Shown: positions 40,571 to 48,569 of the stretch, piece by piece
Layout: every line of letters starts with the position of its first letter
How positions within the stretch are numbered: position 1 is the stretch's first letter
Assembly: GCA_963929535.1 (NCBI GenBank)
Contig: CAWVIZ010000010.1
Span: 62,001-126,000 of the forward strand
Direction: 5' to 3'
DNA length: 64,000 bases
Source of the DNA: Pullilachnospira sp963929535
GTDB taxonomy: Bacteria; Bacillota; Clostridia; Lachnospirales; Lachnospiraceae
Notes under the pieces: generated by a model
Databases searched by the model: none
What the model was told of the DNA's origin: nothing
What the model saw: only the letters and a program-made list of their open reading frames with translations
Translations under genes and position numbers: made by a program

Positions 40571-43417
40571 ATGAGAAAATACGAAGATTTGAACAGGATC
40601 CATGAAAACACCCTGCCGCCCAGGGCTCATTACATTCCTTATGATACGCTGGAAAAGGCGCTGGCAGGAGATAAAACCGCGTCCGACTATTACCGGCTTC
40701 TGAATGGGGAGTGGGACTTCCGGTATTTCCCCAGGGATATCGACTGCCCGGAGCATATTGAGGAATGGGAGAAGGTGACCGTTCCCTCCTGCTGGCAGTC
40801 CACAGGCTATGAGAAGCCCTATTACACTAATGTGAATTATCCCTACCCGGTGGATCCTCCCTACGTTCCGGACGATAATCCTGTGGGCGTATACCGGAGA
40901 ACGGTAAGGATCTCAAAACGGGAAGCTGCCCGAAGAAATTATCTGGTGTTCGAGGGGGCAGCCTCCTGCTTTGACTTGTTTGTAAATGGGGCGTATGTGG
41001 GATTTTCCTCAGTCTCCCACTGCACCTCGGAGTTTGCCGTATCCCTCAGGGAAGGGGAAAACCAGATCCTGGTGAAGGTCTATAAATGGTGCGTATCCAG
41101 TTATCTGGAGGATCAAGATTTCATGAGAAACAACGGGATCTTCAGAGACGTGTACCTGCTGGGAAGACCGGAAGGCCATCTGTTTGATATCCGGGTGGGA
41201 TTTGATGCCCGGGAAATTTTCTGTGACCACAGTTACCGGGTATACGATGCCGACGGGCAGGAGACAGATCTGAAAAATCCCGTGCTGTGGAATGCGGAGC
41301 AGCCGTATCTGTATACGGTAGTGGTGGAGGAAGCCGGAGAGTTTATCCCATTTAAGGTGGGCCTGCGGGATCAGCAGGTGAACCGGCGGGGAGAGCTTCT
41401 GATCAATGGAGTCAGCGTGAAGCTGAAGGGGGTCAATCATCACGATACCCATCCGGAAAACGGATACGTTCTCACCTGGGAGGAGATGCGCCGGGAGCTT
41501 CTGAAAATGAAAGAGCTGAATATCAATACCATCCGTACCTCCCATTATCCGCCCCAGCCTGTATTTCTGGAGCTGTGCGATGAGCTGGGCTTCTATGTGG
41601 TGGATGAGGCAGATCTGGAGAGTCATGGATTTGTCACCAGGAATACCAGATGGAGCTACGACAAAGATGCCATCTGGCCGTCCAGAAATCCTGCATGGAA
41701 AGAAGCGTTTCTGGACCGGGCGGCCCGGCTTTATGAGCGGGACAAGAATCATACCTGCGTGGTGATGTTCAGTTTGGGAAATGAAAGCAATTATGGAGAA
41801 AATTTTGCTGCCATGAGCGGATATATCCGGGAGAGAGAGCAGGGGCAGAAAGGTATCCGGCGTCTGGTCCACTATGAAAACACCTACTGCTGCAACCTGC
41901 AGAAAAAAGATCCGGATACCGTGGATGTGGTCAGCCGGATGTACTGGACTCCGGGACAGATGCGGGATTACCATGAGCAGACAGGGGATATTCGTCCCAT
42001 GTTCCTGTGCGAATACAGCCATGCCATGGGAAACGGGCCGGGAGATGTGGCGGATTACTGGGAACATATTTATCAGTATCCGTACATGATCGGAGGCTGC
42101 ATCTGGGAGTGGGCCGACCATACGGCGCTGGATGAGAAGGGCCGTTTCTGCTACGGAGGAGATTTCGGCGAGGACACCCACGACGGAAATTTCTGCTGTG
42201 ACGGACTGGTATTTGCGGACAGAAGCTTCAAGGCGGGATCCATGGAGGCCAAGTACGCCTACCAGCCCATGAAAGCCTTCTGGGAGAACGGAATCCTCAC
42301 TGTGGAAAACCGGTTTGATTTCCGGAATCTTTCCGAATGTTCCTTCTGCTGGGAGGTGACTGCGGATGGAAGGAAGACTTCCGGAGGAACATTCCGTCTG
42401 GAAGCGGCAGGCCATCAGACGGTGAAGCTGCCGCTGCCTCTAAAGATCCCGGAGAGCCGTTTCGGCACCTATCTGAGAATTTCCATGAAGGACGGCAGCG
42501 GGAAAGAAATTGCCTTTGAGCAGATGGAGCTGGAAGCCGGCGGATGGGGACTGGAAACCCTCCTGCATGAAGAGGCTCCGCTGGCTGACGGAAAGAACGG
42601 GGAAGAGCCGGCGGTCAGCATCCGCAGGGAAGGGGAGTATGCCCGGATCCAGGGAGAAGGATTCAGCTATCGGTTTAATCTCCATTACGGCTGGCTGGAG
42701 ACCATGGGGGATTTCCTGAAAACCCCCATGCAGCTTACTGTCTGGAAGGCGCCCACAGATAATGAGATGGAGATCAGGGAGAAGTGGTACCAGGAAAAAT
42801 ATGACAAGGTGCGGGGAAAAGTATACGAATGCACCGTCTCCGGCAGTCAGATCCGTGTCAGGGGCGCGCTGGCTCCGGTGGCCCGCTGCCCGTTTTTCCG
42901 CTACGAGGCGGTGTATACTTTCTTCGGAGACGGACGGATCGACGTGGAGCTGGACGGTGTGTTCGATCAGGAAAAAACCTTTCTGCCCCGGCTGGGATTT
43001 GAGTTTAAAACGGCGCAGAAGGAATTTTCCTATTTCGGGTACGGACCGTATGAATCCTATATTGACATGCACCACGGTTCCTGGATGGGGATGTTCGACA
43101 GCAGCGCCGAAAAAGAGTATGTGCCTTATATCAAGCCCCAGGAGCACGGAAGCCATTACAACACCAGATATCTGAAGCTGGGAAACTACGCTTTTGTATC
43201 CAGGCAGGGCTTTTCCGCCAACGTGTCAGAATACACAGCCGCGGAGCTGACAAAAAAGGCCCATGGATTTCAGCTGGAAAAGGACGAATATGCCAATGTG
43301 AGGATCGACTATAAGGTGAGCGGTCTTGGTTCGGCAAGCTGCGGCCCGGATCTGATGGATAAGTACCGGATGAACGACGGGAAGGTGCGTCTGGCGTTTT
43401 CCATAGTGGCGGAGTGA
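40571..43417 (+). CDS. lacZ: Beta-galactosidase, GH2 family
   Basis: Large cytoplasmic beta-galactosidase (948 aa) of the LacZ type. Domain order: sugar-binding (LNGEWDFRYFP, VPSCWQSTGYEKPYY), Ig-like domain, GH2 barrel (INGVSVKLKGVNHHDTHP), a second Ig-like part and a C-terminal beta-sandwich small chain (WKAPTDNEM). The acid/base Glu is in SLGNESNYG and the nucleophile Glu in FLCEYSHAMGNGPG. No signal peptide. It has its own promoter and terminator and no adjacent lactose transporter or regulator, so substrate entry must be encoded elsewhere. Confidence 0.93.
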   Translation: MRKYEDLNRIHENTLPPRAHYIPYDTLEKALAGDKTASDYYRLLNGEWDFRYFPRDIDCPEHIEEWEKVTVPSCWQSTGYEKPYYTNVNYPYPVDPPYVPDDNPVGVYRRTVRISKREAARRNYLVFEGAASCFDLFVNGAYVGFSSVSHCTSEFAVSLREGENQILVKVYKWCVSSYLEDQDFMRNNGIFRDVYLLGRPEGHLFDIRVGFDAREIFCDHSYRVYDADGQETDLKNPVLWNAEQPYLYTVVVEEAGEFIPFKVGLRDQQVNRRGELLINGVSVKLKGVNHHDTHPENGYVLTWEEMRRELLKMKELNINTIRTSHYPPQPVFLELCDELGFYVVDEADLESHGFVTRNTRWSYDKDAIWPSRNPAWKEAFLDRAARLYERDKNHTCVVMFSLGNESNYGENFAAMSGYIREREQGQKGIRRLVHYENTYCCNLQKKDPDTVDVVSRMYWTPGQMRDYHEQTGDIRPMFLCEYSHAMGNGPGDVADYWEHIYQYPYMIGGCIWEWADHTALDEKGRFCYGGDFGEDTHDGNFCCDGLVFADRSFKAGSMEAKYAYQPMKAFWENGILTVENRFDFRNLSECSFCWEVTADGRKTSGGTFRLEAAGHQTVKLPLPLKIPESRFGTYLRISMKDGSGKEIAFEQMELEAGGWGLETLLHEEAPLADGKNGEEPAVSIRREGEYARIQGEGFSYRFNLHYGWLETMGDFLKTPMQLTVWKAPTDNEMEIREKWYQEKYDKVRGKVYECTVSGSQIRVRGALAPVARCPFFRYEAVYTFFGDGRIDVELDGVFDQEKTFLPRLGFEFKTAQKEFSYFGYGPYESYIDMHHGSWMGMFDSSAEKEYVPYIKPQEHGSHYNTRYLKLGNYAFVSRQGFSANVSEYTAAELTKKAHGFQLEKDEYANVRIDYKVSGLGSASCGPDLMDKYRMNDGKVRLAFSIVAE

Positions 43418-43425
43418 GTAAAATG

Positions 43426-43453
43426 AGGACTGTGCGGCTGCACGGTCCTTTTT
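43426..43453 (+). terminator. Intrinsic terminator after lacZ
   Basis: AGGACTGTGC (43426-43435), GGCT loop, GCACGGTCCT (43440-43449) with one wobble, then T5. Confidence 0.85.
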
Positions 43454-43479
43454 CTGAAAGATTTTTCATGCGGGAACGC

Positions 43480-43507
43480 TTGTAAAGATTTTCCGGTCTG
43501 GTATAAT
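43480..43507 (+). promoter_or_regulatory. Sigma-A promoter for the Cys-cluster gene
   Basis: TTGTAA (43480-43485), 16-bp spacer, TATAAT (43502-43507), 39 bp before the ATG. Confidence 0.72.
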
Positions 43508-43546
43508 CTGATATAGAATACATAAAACTGACAGAGGGCTGAGAAA

Positions 43547-44314
43547 ATGGACAGAGAAATTGATCTGAAGGATATTTCCGATGGGAAATTTTATGGGATA
43601 AACGATATGGTGAAAGCGGACTGCCAGGGATGTGAAGGCTGTTCCGCATGCTGCAGGGGGATGGGAAATTCCATCCTGTTGGATCCGCTGGATATATTCC
43701 GGCTGACTTCCCACCTGGACTGCTCCTTTCAGGAGCTGCTGCAGGAGAGGATCCAGCTTCAGGTGGTGGACGGAGTGATCCTTCCCAACCTGAAAATGGC
43801 GGGAGCCAAAGAAGCCTGCACCTTTCTGGGAGAGGACGGACGCTGTACCATCCATCCGTTCCGGCCGGGACTGTGCCGGCTGTTCCCCCTGGGAAGATGC
43901 TACGAGAACGGCAGCTTTCGTTATTTTCTCCAGACCCATGAGTGTCCCAGGGAGAATAAGGCCAAGGTAAAAGTGAAAAAATGGATCGATACGCCTCAGG
44001 TGAAGCAGTATGAAGAGTTTGTCACAGCCTGGCATTATTTTCTGAAGGATCTTCAGAGGCTTCTGGAGGAAACATCCCCGGAGGAAAGCGGCGTCGGGAG
44101 CCGGTGGAAAGACTCGGAGAATACGCAGGCCGGAACAGAGGCCTCCTGTAAGGATGGGGAGAGGGAAATTACTCCCCGGGAAAAGCTCAGGAAAAAAATC
44201 TGCATGTATGTGCTGGAACAGTTTTTTGTACAGCCATACCGGCGGAATGAGGATTTTTATCAGCAGTTTTTCCAGCGGCTGAAGGAGGCAAGACAGTATA
44301 TGGGCTGGGGGTAA
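43547..44314 (+). CDS. YkgJ family cysteine-cluster protein
   Basis: Cytoplasmic protein predicted to bind Zn or an Fe-S cluster. The N-terminal cluster C-x2-C-x2-C-x2-C-C (CQGCEGCSACC, residues about 26-36) and the later Cys in ACTFLGEDGRCTIHPFRPGLC and GRC fit the YkgJ (CxxCxxCC) family, whose function is unknown. 255 aa is longer than most YkgJ domains; the second half is charged and partly low-complexity (about residues 180-215) and shows no known domain. It has its own promoter. Confidence 0.82.
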   Translation: MDREIDLKDISDGKFYGINDMVKADCQGCEGCSACCRGMGNSILLDPLDIFRLTSHLDCSFQELLQERIQLQVVDGVILPNLKMAGAKEACTFLGEDGRCTIHPFRPGLCRLFPLGRCYENGSFRYFLQTHECPRENKAKVKVKKWIDTPQVKQYEEFVTAWHYFLKDLQRLLEETSPEESGVGSRWKDSENTQAGTEASCKDGEREITPREKLRKKICMYVLEQFFVQPYRRNEDFYQQFFQRLKEARQYMGWG

Positions 44315-44356
44315 CCATTGGCGGCGGTTGGGCCTTCCGGCTTCAATGTCTAATGG
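44315..44356 (-). repeat. Dispersed hairpin, diverged copy
   Basis: On the minus strand TTGAAGCC, GGAA loop, GGCC, enclosed by CCATT (44315-44319) and AATGG (44352-44356). It starts one base after the stop codon of the preceding gene. The remaining 108 bp up to the next gene hold another GCCGGAAGGC core (44423-44432) without a clear stem. Confidence 0.5.
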
Positions 44357-44464
44357 CAGGCATATCATATACATGCAGACTGCCAGCTTCCCGGTTTGGC
44401 GATTACAGAAAGTAAGACCGCCATATGCCGGAAGGCTCGTTTGGACAGGAACAGGTGAAAGCGG

Positions 44465-45415
44465 ATGAACAGTCAGACAAAGAATAAAAAGTCCAGGGAA
44501 CAGCTGGATGCCATGTTTGCCCTGGCATTTCCGGGGGAGCGGTGCAAGGAGTGGACGGAGCTTTCGGAAGGATGCTTCAATGTGGCCTATCTGGCCCGGT
44601 CGGAGACGGGAAGACAGTCGGTGCTGAAGATCGCGCCTTCAGCGCAAATGACAGTGATGTCCTACGAGAAGAATATCATGGAAAGCGAGGTGCGGGCCAT
44701 GGAGATGGCCTCCCGGGATGAGGAGATTCCGGTGGCCAGGGTGTATTATTACGATGACAGCCGGAGTCTCTGCGACGCCCCGTATTTCTTCATGGAAAAG
44801 CTTCCCGGAAGAAGTGTGGGATCGCTGGGAGATACGCTGACCCGGGAGGAGAGAAGAAGGATCGACCGGCGAGTAGGGGAGCTGAACAGGAGGATCAACC
44901 GGATCCAGGCGCCTGCTTTCGGACTGCCCGGACAGCCGGCTTATCAGGGGACGGAATGGTATCCGGTATTTCGCAGGATGGTGGAACTGGGGGTGTCGGA
45001 CGCGGCTGCCCGGGATATCGATCTGAAGATTTCCACAGGAGAGTTGTTTGAAAAACTGGAAAAAGACCAGGAAATTTTTCAGGAGGTCCGGATTCCCCGC
45101 CTGCTGCACTGGGATTTATGGGAAGGAAATGTATTTGTGGAGAATGGTGAGGTAACCGGACTGATCGACTGGGAACGCAGTCTGTGGGCGGATCCGCTGA
45201 TGGAGGTGGGATTCCGGACGTATAAGGATACAAGCGCGTTTCTGGAGGGCTACGGGATAGGGCAGCTTTCCGAGAGGGAAGCGCGCCGGGCCCTTTGGTA
45301 TGATGTGTATCTGACTCTGCTGGTGTCCCTGGAATATGAATACCGCCATTACGATACCACAGAGATGTACGACTGGGCTGTGGGCCTGCTGGCCAGGCAG
45401 CTGGGAAAGCTGTAA
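44465..45415 (+). CDS. APH-type phosphotransferase
   Basis: Small-molecule kinase of the aminoglycoside-phosphotransferase/choline-kinase fold. N-lobe with a Lys in SVLKIAPSA; C-lobe with the Brenner motif HWDLWEGN (catalytic Asp and metal-binding Asn) and the metal Asp in GLIDWERSLWADP. 316 aa. The substrate is not predictable: relatives phosphorylate aminoglycosides, macrolides, homoserine, choline or sugars. It is followed after 16 bp by a DUF3784 gene and lies near other drug-modification-type folds. Confidence 0.85.
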   Translation: MNSQTKNKKSREQLDAMFALAFPGERCKEWTELSEGCFNVAYLARSETGRQSVLKIAPSAQMTVMSYEKNIMESEVRAMEMASRDEEIPVARVYYYDDSRSLCDAPYFFMEKLPGRSVGSLGDTLTREERRRIDRRVGELNRRINRIQAPAFGLPGQPAYQGTEWYPVFRRMVELGVSDAAARDIDLKISTGELFEKLEKDQEIFQEVRIPRLLHWDLWEGNVFVENGEVTGLIDWERSLWADPLMEVGFRTYKDTSAFLEGYGIGQLSEREARRALWYDVYLTLLVSLEYEYRHYDTTEMYDWAVGLLARQLGKL

Positions 45416-45431
45416 GAATGGGGGAAAGCGT

Positions 45432-46232
45432 ATGGAGTGGGCAGTTGTGATACTGATCGGTATTCTGTCGCTGTATCTTTTGTCCGGCCGGGGAGCCATG
45501 CTGATCGCCGGATACAATACCAGCAGCGATGAGGAGAAGCTGCGCTATGATGAGAAAAAGCTTTGCCGGGCGGTGGGAGCTTATCTGGGGCTTATAACGG
45601 TTATGGTGGCGGTCCGGCTTTTGTGGGACGGCCGTTTTCCGGGAACGGGAGAGGGGCTCTGGATCGGAGGGATCATCCTGCTGACAGGACTGCTTCTCCT
45701 CTATACCAATCTGGGCTGCAGACGTTCCCCCCAGGAGGTGGAACGCCTGAAAAGGCTGCGGCAGGAGCTTTCCCAGGATACGCAGTCTGCCCTCAGAAGG
45801 AAGGCCAGAAAAAAATCCATGACAATCCTGCTGGCGCTGATCCTGGCAGGGAGCGGTATATTTTCCCTTGTGATCCTTTTTACGGGAAATGTAACTCTCG
45901 CCATGGAGGAGAAAGTCCTGGTCTGTGATGCGGATTTTGTGGAGGGTCTGACCATTTCTTACAGCGATATCAAAGAGACAGGGTACCTGACAGGAGATAA
46001 CCTGGGGACAGGAGATAAGAGAAACGGGATCGATTCCTTCCGGCTGCTGGTCGGGAGATTTGAAAATGAGGAATTGGGGAAATATTACCGGTATACTTAC
46101 GCAGGGTGTGAAGAGTACGTTTTTCTGGATACGGTGAAGGGCGCGGTGGTGGTGAACCTGGAGGATGAGGCTGCCACAAGGGAGTTTTACAGGAGCCTGC
46201 AGGAGAAGCTGGGGGCAGCCGGCGCGGAATGA
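45432..46232 (+). CDS. DUF3784 membrane protein with C-terminal extracytoplasmic-type domain
   Basis: 266 aa. The N-terminal DUF3784-like part starts with a membrane helix (VVILIGILSLYLLSG), then GAMLIAGYNTSSDEEKLRYD, which is the family signature, and two further helices (about residues 43-60 and 68-90). A charged segment of Arg/Lys leads to a fourth helix (TILLALILAGSGIFSLVILF) and a C-terminal beta-rich domain of about 95 aa, resembling bacterial PH-like domains. ATG 45432 is preferred over upstream frames. No function is known. Confidence 0.75.
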   Translation: MEWAVVILIGILSLYLLSGRGAMLIAGYNTSSDEEKLRYDEKKLCRAVGAYLGLITVMVAVRLLWDGRFPGTGEGLWIGGIILLTGLLLLYTNLGCRRSPQEVERLKRLRQELSQDTQSALRRKARKKSMTILLALILAGSGIFSLVILFTGNVTLAMEEKVLVCDADFVEGLTISYSDIKETGYLTGDNLGTGDKRNGIDSFRLLVGRFENEELGKYYRYTYAGCEEYVFLDTVKGAVVVNLEDEAATREFYRSLQEKLGAAGAE

Positions 46233-46269
46233 TTGCCATGCTCCGATAACAAATGACTCAAAATAATTA

Positions 46270-46298
46270 TTGACTTCAGAATTTTTCGGTGATAGTAT
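46270..46298 (+). promoter_or_regulatory. Sigma-A promoter of the leader-attenuator transcript
   Basis: TTGACT (46270-46275), 17-bp spacer, TAGTAT (46293-46298). The transcript would start about 30 bp before the leader ATG and 310 bp before the acetyltransferase gene. Confidence 0.65.
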
Positions 46299-46332
46299 AG
46301 AAAAAACAAAAATTCAGGAGGATATCTGGAAA

Positions 46333-46395
46333 ATGAAAAACAGCTTTCATACAGACCGTGATATGTACATGTATGGCAGACGTATCTGCTTATAA
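46333..46395 (+). CDS. Leader peptide, 20 aa
   Basis: MKNSFHTDRDMYMYGRRICL, encoded behind AGGAGG (46316-46321) with an 11-nt spacer. Its last codons and stop lie in the arm GCTTATAACTG of a perfect 11-bp inverted repeat, so a ribosome stalled or absent on the leader would change which downstream hairpin forms. The length, strong ribosome site and position before a terminator match known leader peptides of inducible antibiotic-response genes. The peptide itself is not one I recognise. Confidence 0.72.
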   Translation: MKNSFHTDRDMYMYGRRICL

Positions 46396-46543
46396 CTGCT
46401 GACACCTGATGCACAGTTATAAGCCGGTATGTCTTATGTGTCTGTGCATAAACGGGAATATGGCTGCTGTTTTGTATATGGCAACTTATATTTATTTATC
46501 GGATTTATCGCATCAGACACAAAATCGCTGATGCGATTTTTTT
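46388..46543 (+). promoter_or_regulatory. Transcription attenuator with alternative hairpins
   Basis: Four elements can be paired exclusively. (1) GCTTATAACTG (46388-46398) with CAGTTATAAGC (46414-46424). (2) ATGCACAG (46409-46416) with CTGTGCAT (46442-46449), inner ATAAG/CTTAT. (3) CTGATGC (46406-46412) with GCATCAG (46510-46516), an antiterminator-type pairing. (4) The terminator ATCGCATCAG (46507-46516) with CTGATGCGAT (46528-46537), followed by T7. Pairing 3 uses the same bases as the 5' arm of the terminator. Sequence after it (46544-46614) includes the palindrome CGGTGCATGCACCG (46570-46583). Confidence 0.72.
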
Positions 46544-46614
46544 GTGACATAAGCTCTGCAAGCGAGTGACGGTGCATGCACCGGCAGGCAAACTAATATT
46601 TTAGGAGGAATATT

Positions 46615-47055
46615 ATGAACATACGTTATATGACCATAGAAGATTATCCTCAGGTATATCAGTTGTGGATCAGTACACCGGGAATGGGATTGAATGATCT
46701 GGACGATTCTCCGGAAGGGATCGAAAAGTATCTGAAGAGAAATCCCCGGACCTGTTTCGTGGCCCAGAAAGGAGAAGAAATTGTCGGGGCGATCCTGGCG
46801 GGGCATGATGGGAGAAGGGGATTTATCTATCATACGGCGGTTTCAGAAGAATACCGGAGAAAAGGCGTGGGCAGACGGCTGACAGAGGCGGTTTTAGAAG
46901 CACTGGAGGCGGAAGGGATCCATAAAGCCGCGCTGGTGGTATTTGCGAAAAACGATCTGGGAAATGCCTTCTGGGAGAGTATGGGATTTGAACCCAGAAC
47001 GGACTTGACCTACCGGAACAAAATTATTCATCAGCTGCAGCGGATCGATACATAG
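46615..47055 (+). CDS. GNAT family N-acetyltransferase under attenuator control
   Basis: Acetyl-CoA-dependent transferase with a single GNAT domain, 146 aa. The acetyl-CoA motif A is EEYRRKGVGRRLTEAVLEAL (Q/R-x-x-G-x-G/A). The C-terminal FWESMGFEPRTDL is the usual beta6-beta7 region. AGGAGG lies 6 nt before ATG. Substrate unknown; the layout resembles RimI/YpeA-like proteins. The upstream leader and terminator imply induced expression, which is uncommon for housekeeping GNATs. Confidence 0.88.
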   Translation: MNIRYMTIEDYPQVYQLWISTPGMGLNDLDDSPEGIEKYLKRNPRTCFVAQKGEEIVGAILAGHDGRRGFIYHTAVSEEYRRKGVGRRLTEAVLEALEAEGIHKAALVVFAKNDLGNAFWESMGFEPRTDLTYRNKIIHQLQRIDT

Positions 47056-47142
47056 CTGTGTGCGGCAGGAATGATTGTCAGAAAAAGCTGCCGAAAGCTT
47101 TGCGACAGTCCGTCTGCCGGGAAAAGAGGGAGGAATCAGAAA

Positions 47143-47691
47143 ATGGAAGATCAGTACAGAGAAGAGGGAAACTGTCAGAAACAGATTCTGAAACGGCCAC
47201 TGGAACAGCTTGTGACAGTACGCCCGTTTGCTCCGGAGGATGCCGGAGCTGTCAGCCGTCTGATCTGCAGGAATTTCCTGGAGGTAAACAGCAGAGATTA
47301 CGGCATTGCTGAAATGGAAAAACGGGCGGCAGAATATACGCCCCGGAAAGTAGCGCAGATTGCCGGGTATGCTCATATGTACGTGTTCGAGCAGCAGAGG
47401 CAGATTGTGGGAGTTGGCGCAATATCCAGCTACTGGGGGAGCGAAACGGAGAGTATTCTCCTGACGATTTTTGTGCTTCCCCAGCTTCATGGGAAAGGGA
47501 TCGGACGTCGGATCATAGAGACGTTGGAGGCAGATATTCTATACCGGCGGGCGGTCAGGGTGGAGATTCCTGCTTCCATAACTGCCGCAGAATTTTACAG
47601 GAGGTTTGGCTACGATTACAAGAACGGAAGAAAAGAACTGGACGAAGAGGGACATTATCGTTTGGAAAAATTTAAGGAGGTATCAGAATGA
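47143..47691 (+). CDS. GNAT family N-acetyltransferase
   Basis: Second GNAT protein, 182 aa, with motif A in LPQLHGKGIGRRIIETLE and the AEFYRRFGYDY segment. The N-terminal about 25 residues are polar and outside the domain. ATG 47143 has GGAGG about 9 nt upstream; the longer frame from 47071 has none. Its stop overlaps the next ATG (ATGA at 47688). Substrate unknown. Confidence 0.86.
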   Translation: MEDQYREEGNCQKQILKRPLEQLVTVRPFAPEDAGAVSRLICRNFLEVNSRDYGIAEMEKRAAEYTPRKVAQIAGYAHMYVFEQQRQIVGVGAISSYWGSETESILLTIFVLPQLHGKGIGRRIIETLEADILYRRAVRVEIPASITAAEFYRRFGYDYKNGRKELDEEGHYRLEKFKEVSE

Positions 47692-48449
47692 TTCTGGAGG
47701 AATTTGACGTTTCAAAGACAGCGGTTATCAATCCCGGCGATGTGATCAAACCTGTGGAAGAAATGCCGAAGACGGCAGTGGCGTGTTATTCTCATGTGAC
47801 ATTGGAGAGGATGGTGGAGGAGCTGGGCGCACAGCCTGTTGGGAAAAGCAAAAGCGCCAATGGAATATCCGTTATTTACAAGGCTCAGTACCGGAAAACT
47901 CCGGTGGCTCTGTTCATGATCGACGTGGGAGCCCCCATGAGCGTGGGAATGCTGGAGGAGGTATTTGCCATGGGTGTGGAGAAAGCGGTGGTGTTCGGAA
48001 CCTGCGGGGTGCTGGATGGGAACATTTCGGACTGCTCCATTATCATTCCCAACAGAGCGGTAAGGGATGAGGGAACCAGCTTCCACTACGCGCCGGCATC
48101 GGATGAGATCGAGGTGAATGAAAAATATCTGGATACGTTCTGCGGACTCCTGGACCAGCTTCAGGTGAAATATACCGTGGGAAAGACCTGGACCACCGAT
48201 GCTTTTTACCGGGAGACACCTGCCAAGGTGCAGCGCAGAAAGCAGCAGGGCTGCATCTGTGTGGACATGGAGTGTTCTGCCAATGCGGCGGCGGCCAGAT
48301 TCCGGGGAAAGGATCTGGTGCAGTTTTTCTATGCTGCGGATAATCTGGACGCGGAGGAATGGGATGCCCGCAGTCTCAGCAACTCTTCCCGAGTGGAGGA
48401 GAAGGACAGGATAGCGGCTGTCGCTTTGGAGCTGGCAGTAAGGATCTGA
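47688..48449 (+). CDS. Nucleoside phosphorylase family protein
   Basis: Purine/uridine phosphorylase-type fold (253 aa): cleaves nucleosides with phosphate. Landmarks: APMSVGMLEEVFAMGVEKAVVFGTCG (phosphate and base pocket), TSFHYAPAS with the His, VDMECSANAAAA (the Met-Glu that grips ribose) and YAADNLD at the end. The M-E-C pattern is usual in uridine phosphorylase-like members. It overlaps the preceding GNAT gene by 4 bp. Confidence 0.85.
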   Translation: MILEEFDVSKTAVINPGDVIKPVEEMPKTAVACYSHVTLERMVEELGAQPVGKSKSANGISVIYKAQYRKTPVALFMIDVGAPMSVGMLEEVFAMGVEKAVVFGTCGVLDGNISDCSIIIPNRAVRDEGTSFHYAPASDEIEVNEKYLDTFCGLLDQLQVKYTVGKTWTTDAFYRETPAKVQRRKQQGCICVDMECSANAAAARFRGKDLVQFFYAADNLDAEEWDARSLSNSSRVEEKDRIAAVALELAVRI

Positions 48450-48471
48450 CCAGGATGAATGTGAAAGAGCA

Positions 48472-48496
48472 GCAGTGAAGCTGAAAAGCCCGCCTG
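48472..48496 (+). repeat. Dispersed hairpin, diverged copy with GAAA loop
   Basis: GCAGTGAAGCT, GAAA, AGCCCGCCTG. The conserved CAGTGAAG half and a GNRA loop are kept; the 3' half has diverged. It lies between the nucleoside phosphorylase and nucleotidyltransferase genes. Confidence 0.4.
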
Positions 48497-48569
48497 ATAA
48501 AAAATGCATCCATGTCAGATACGGGATGCCGAAATGATGTGGAAAAACAGAGGAATCGGGAGAACTGGA

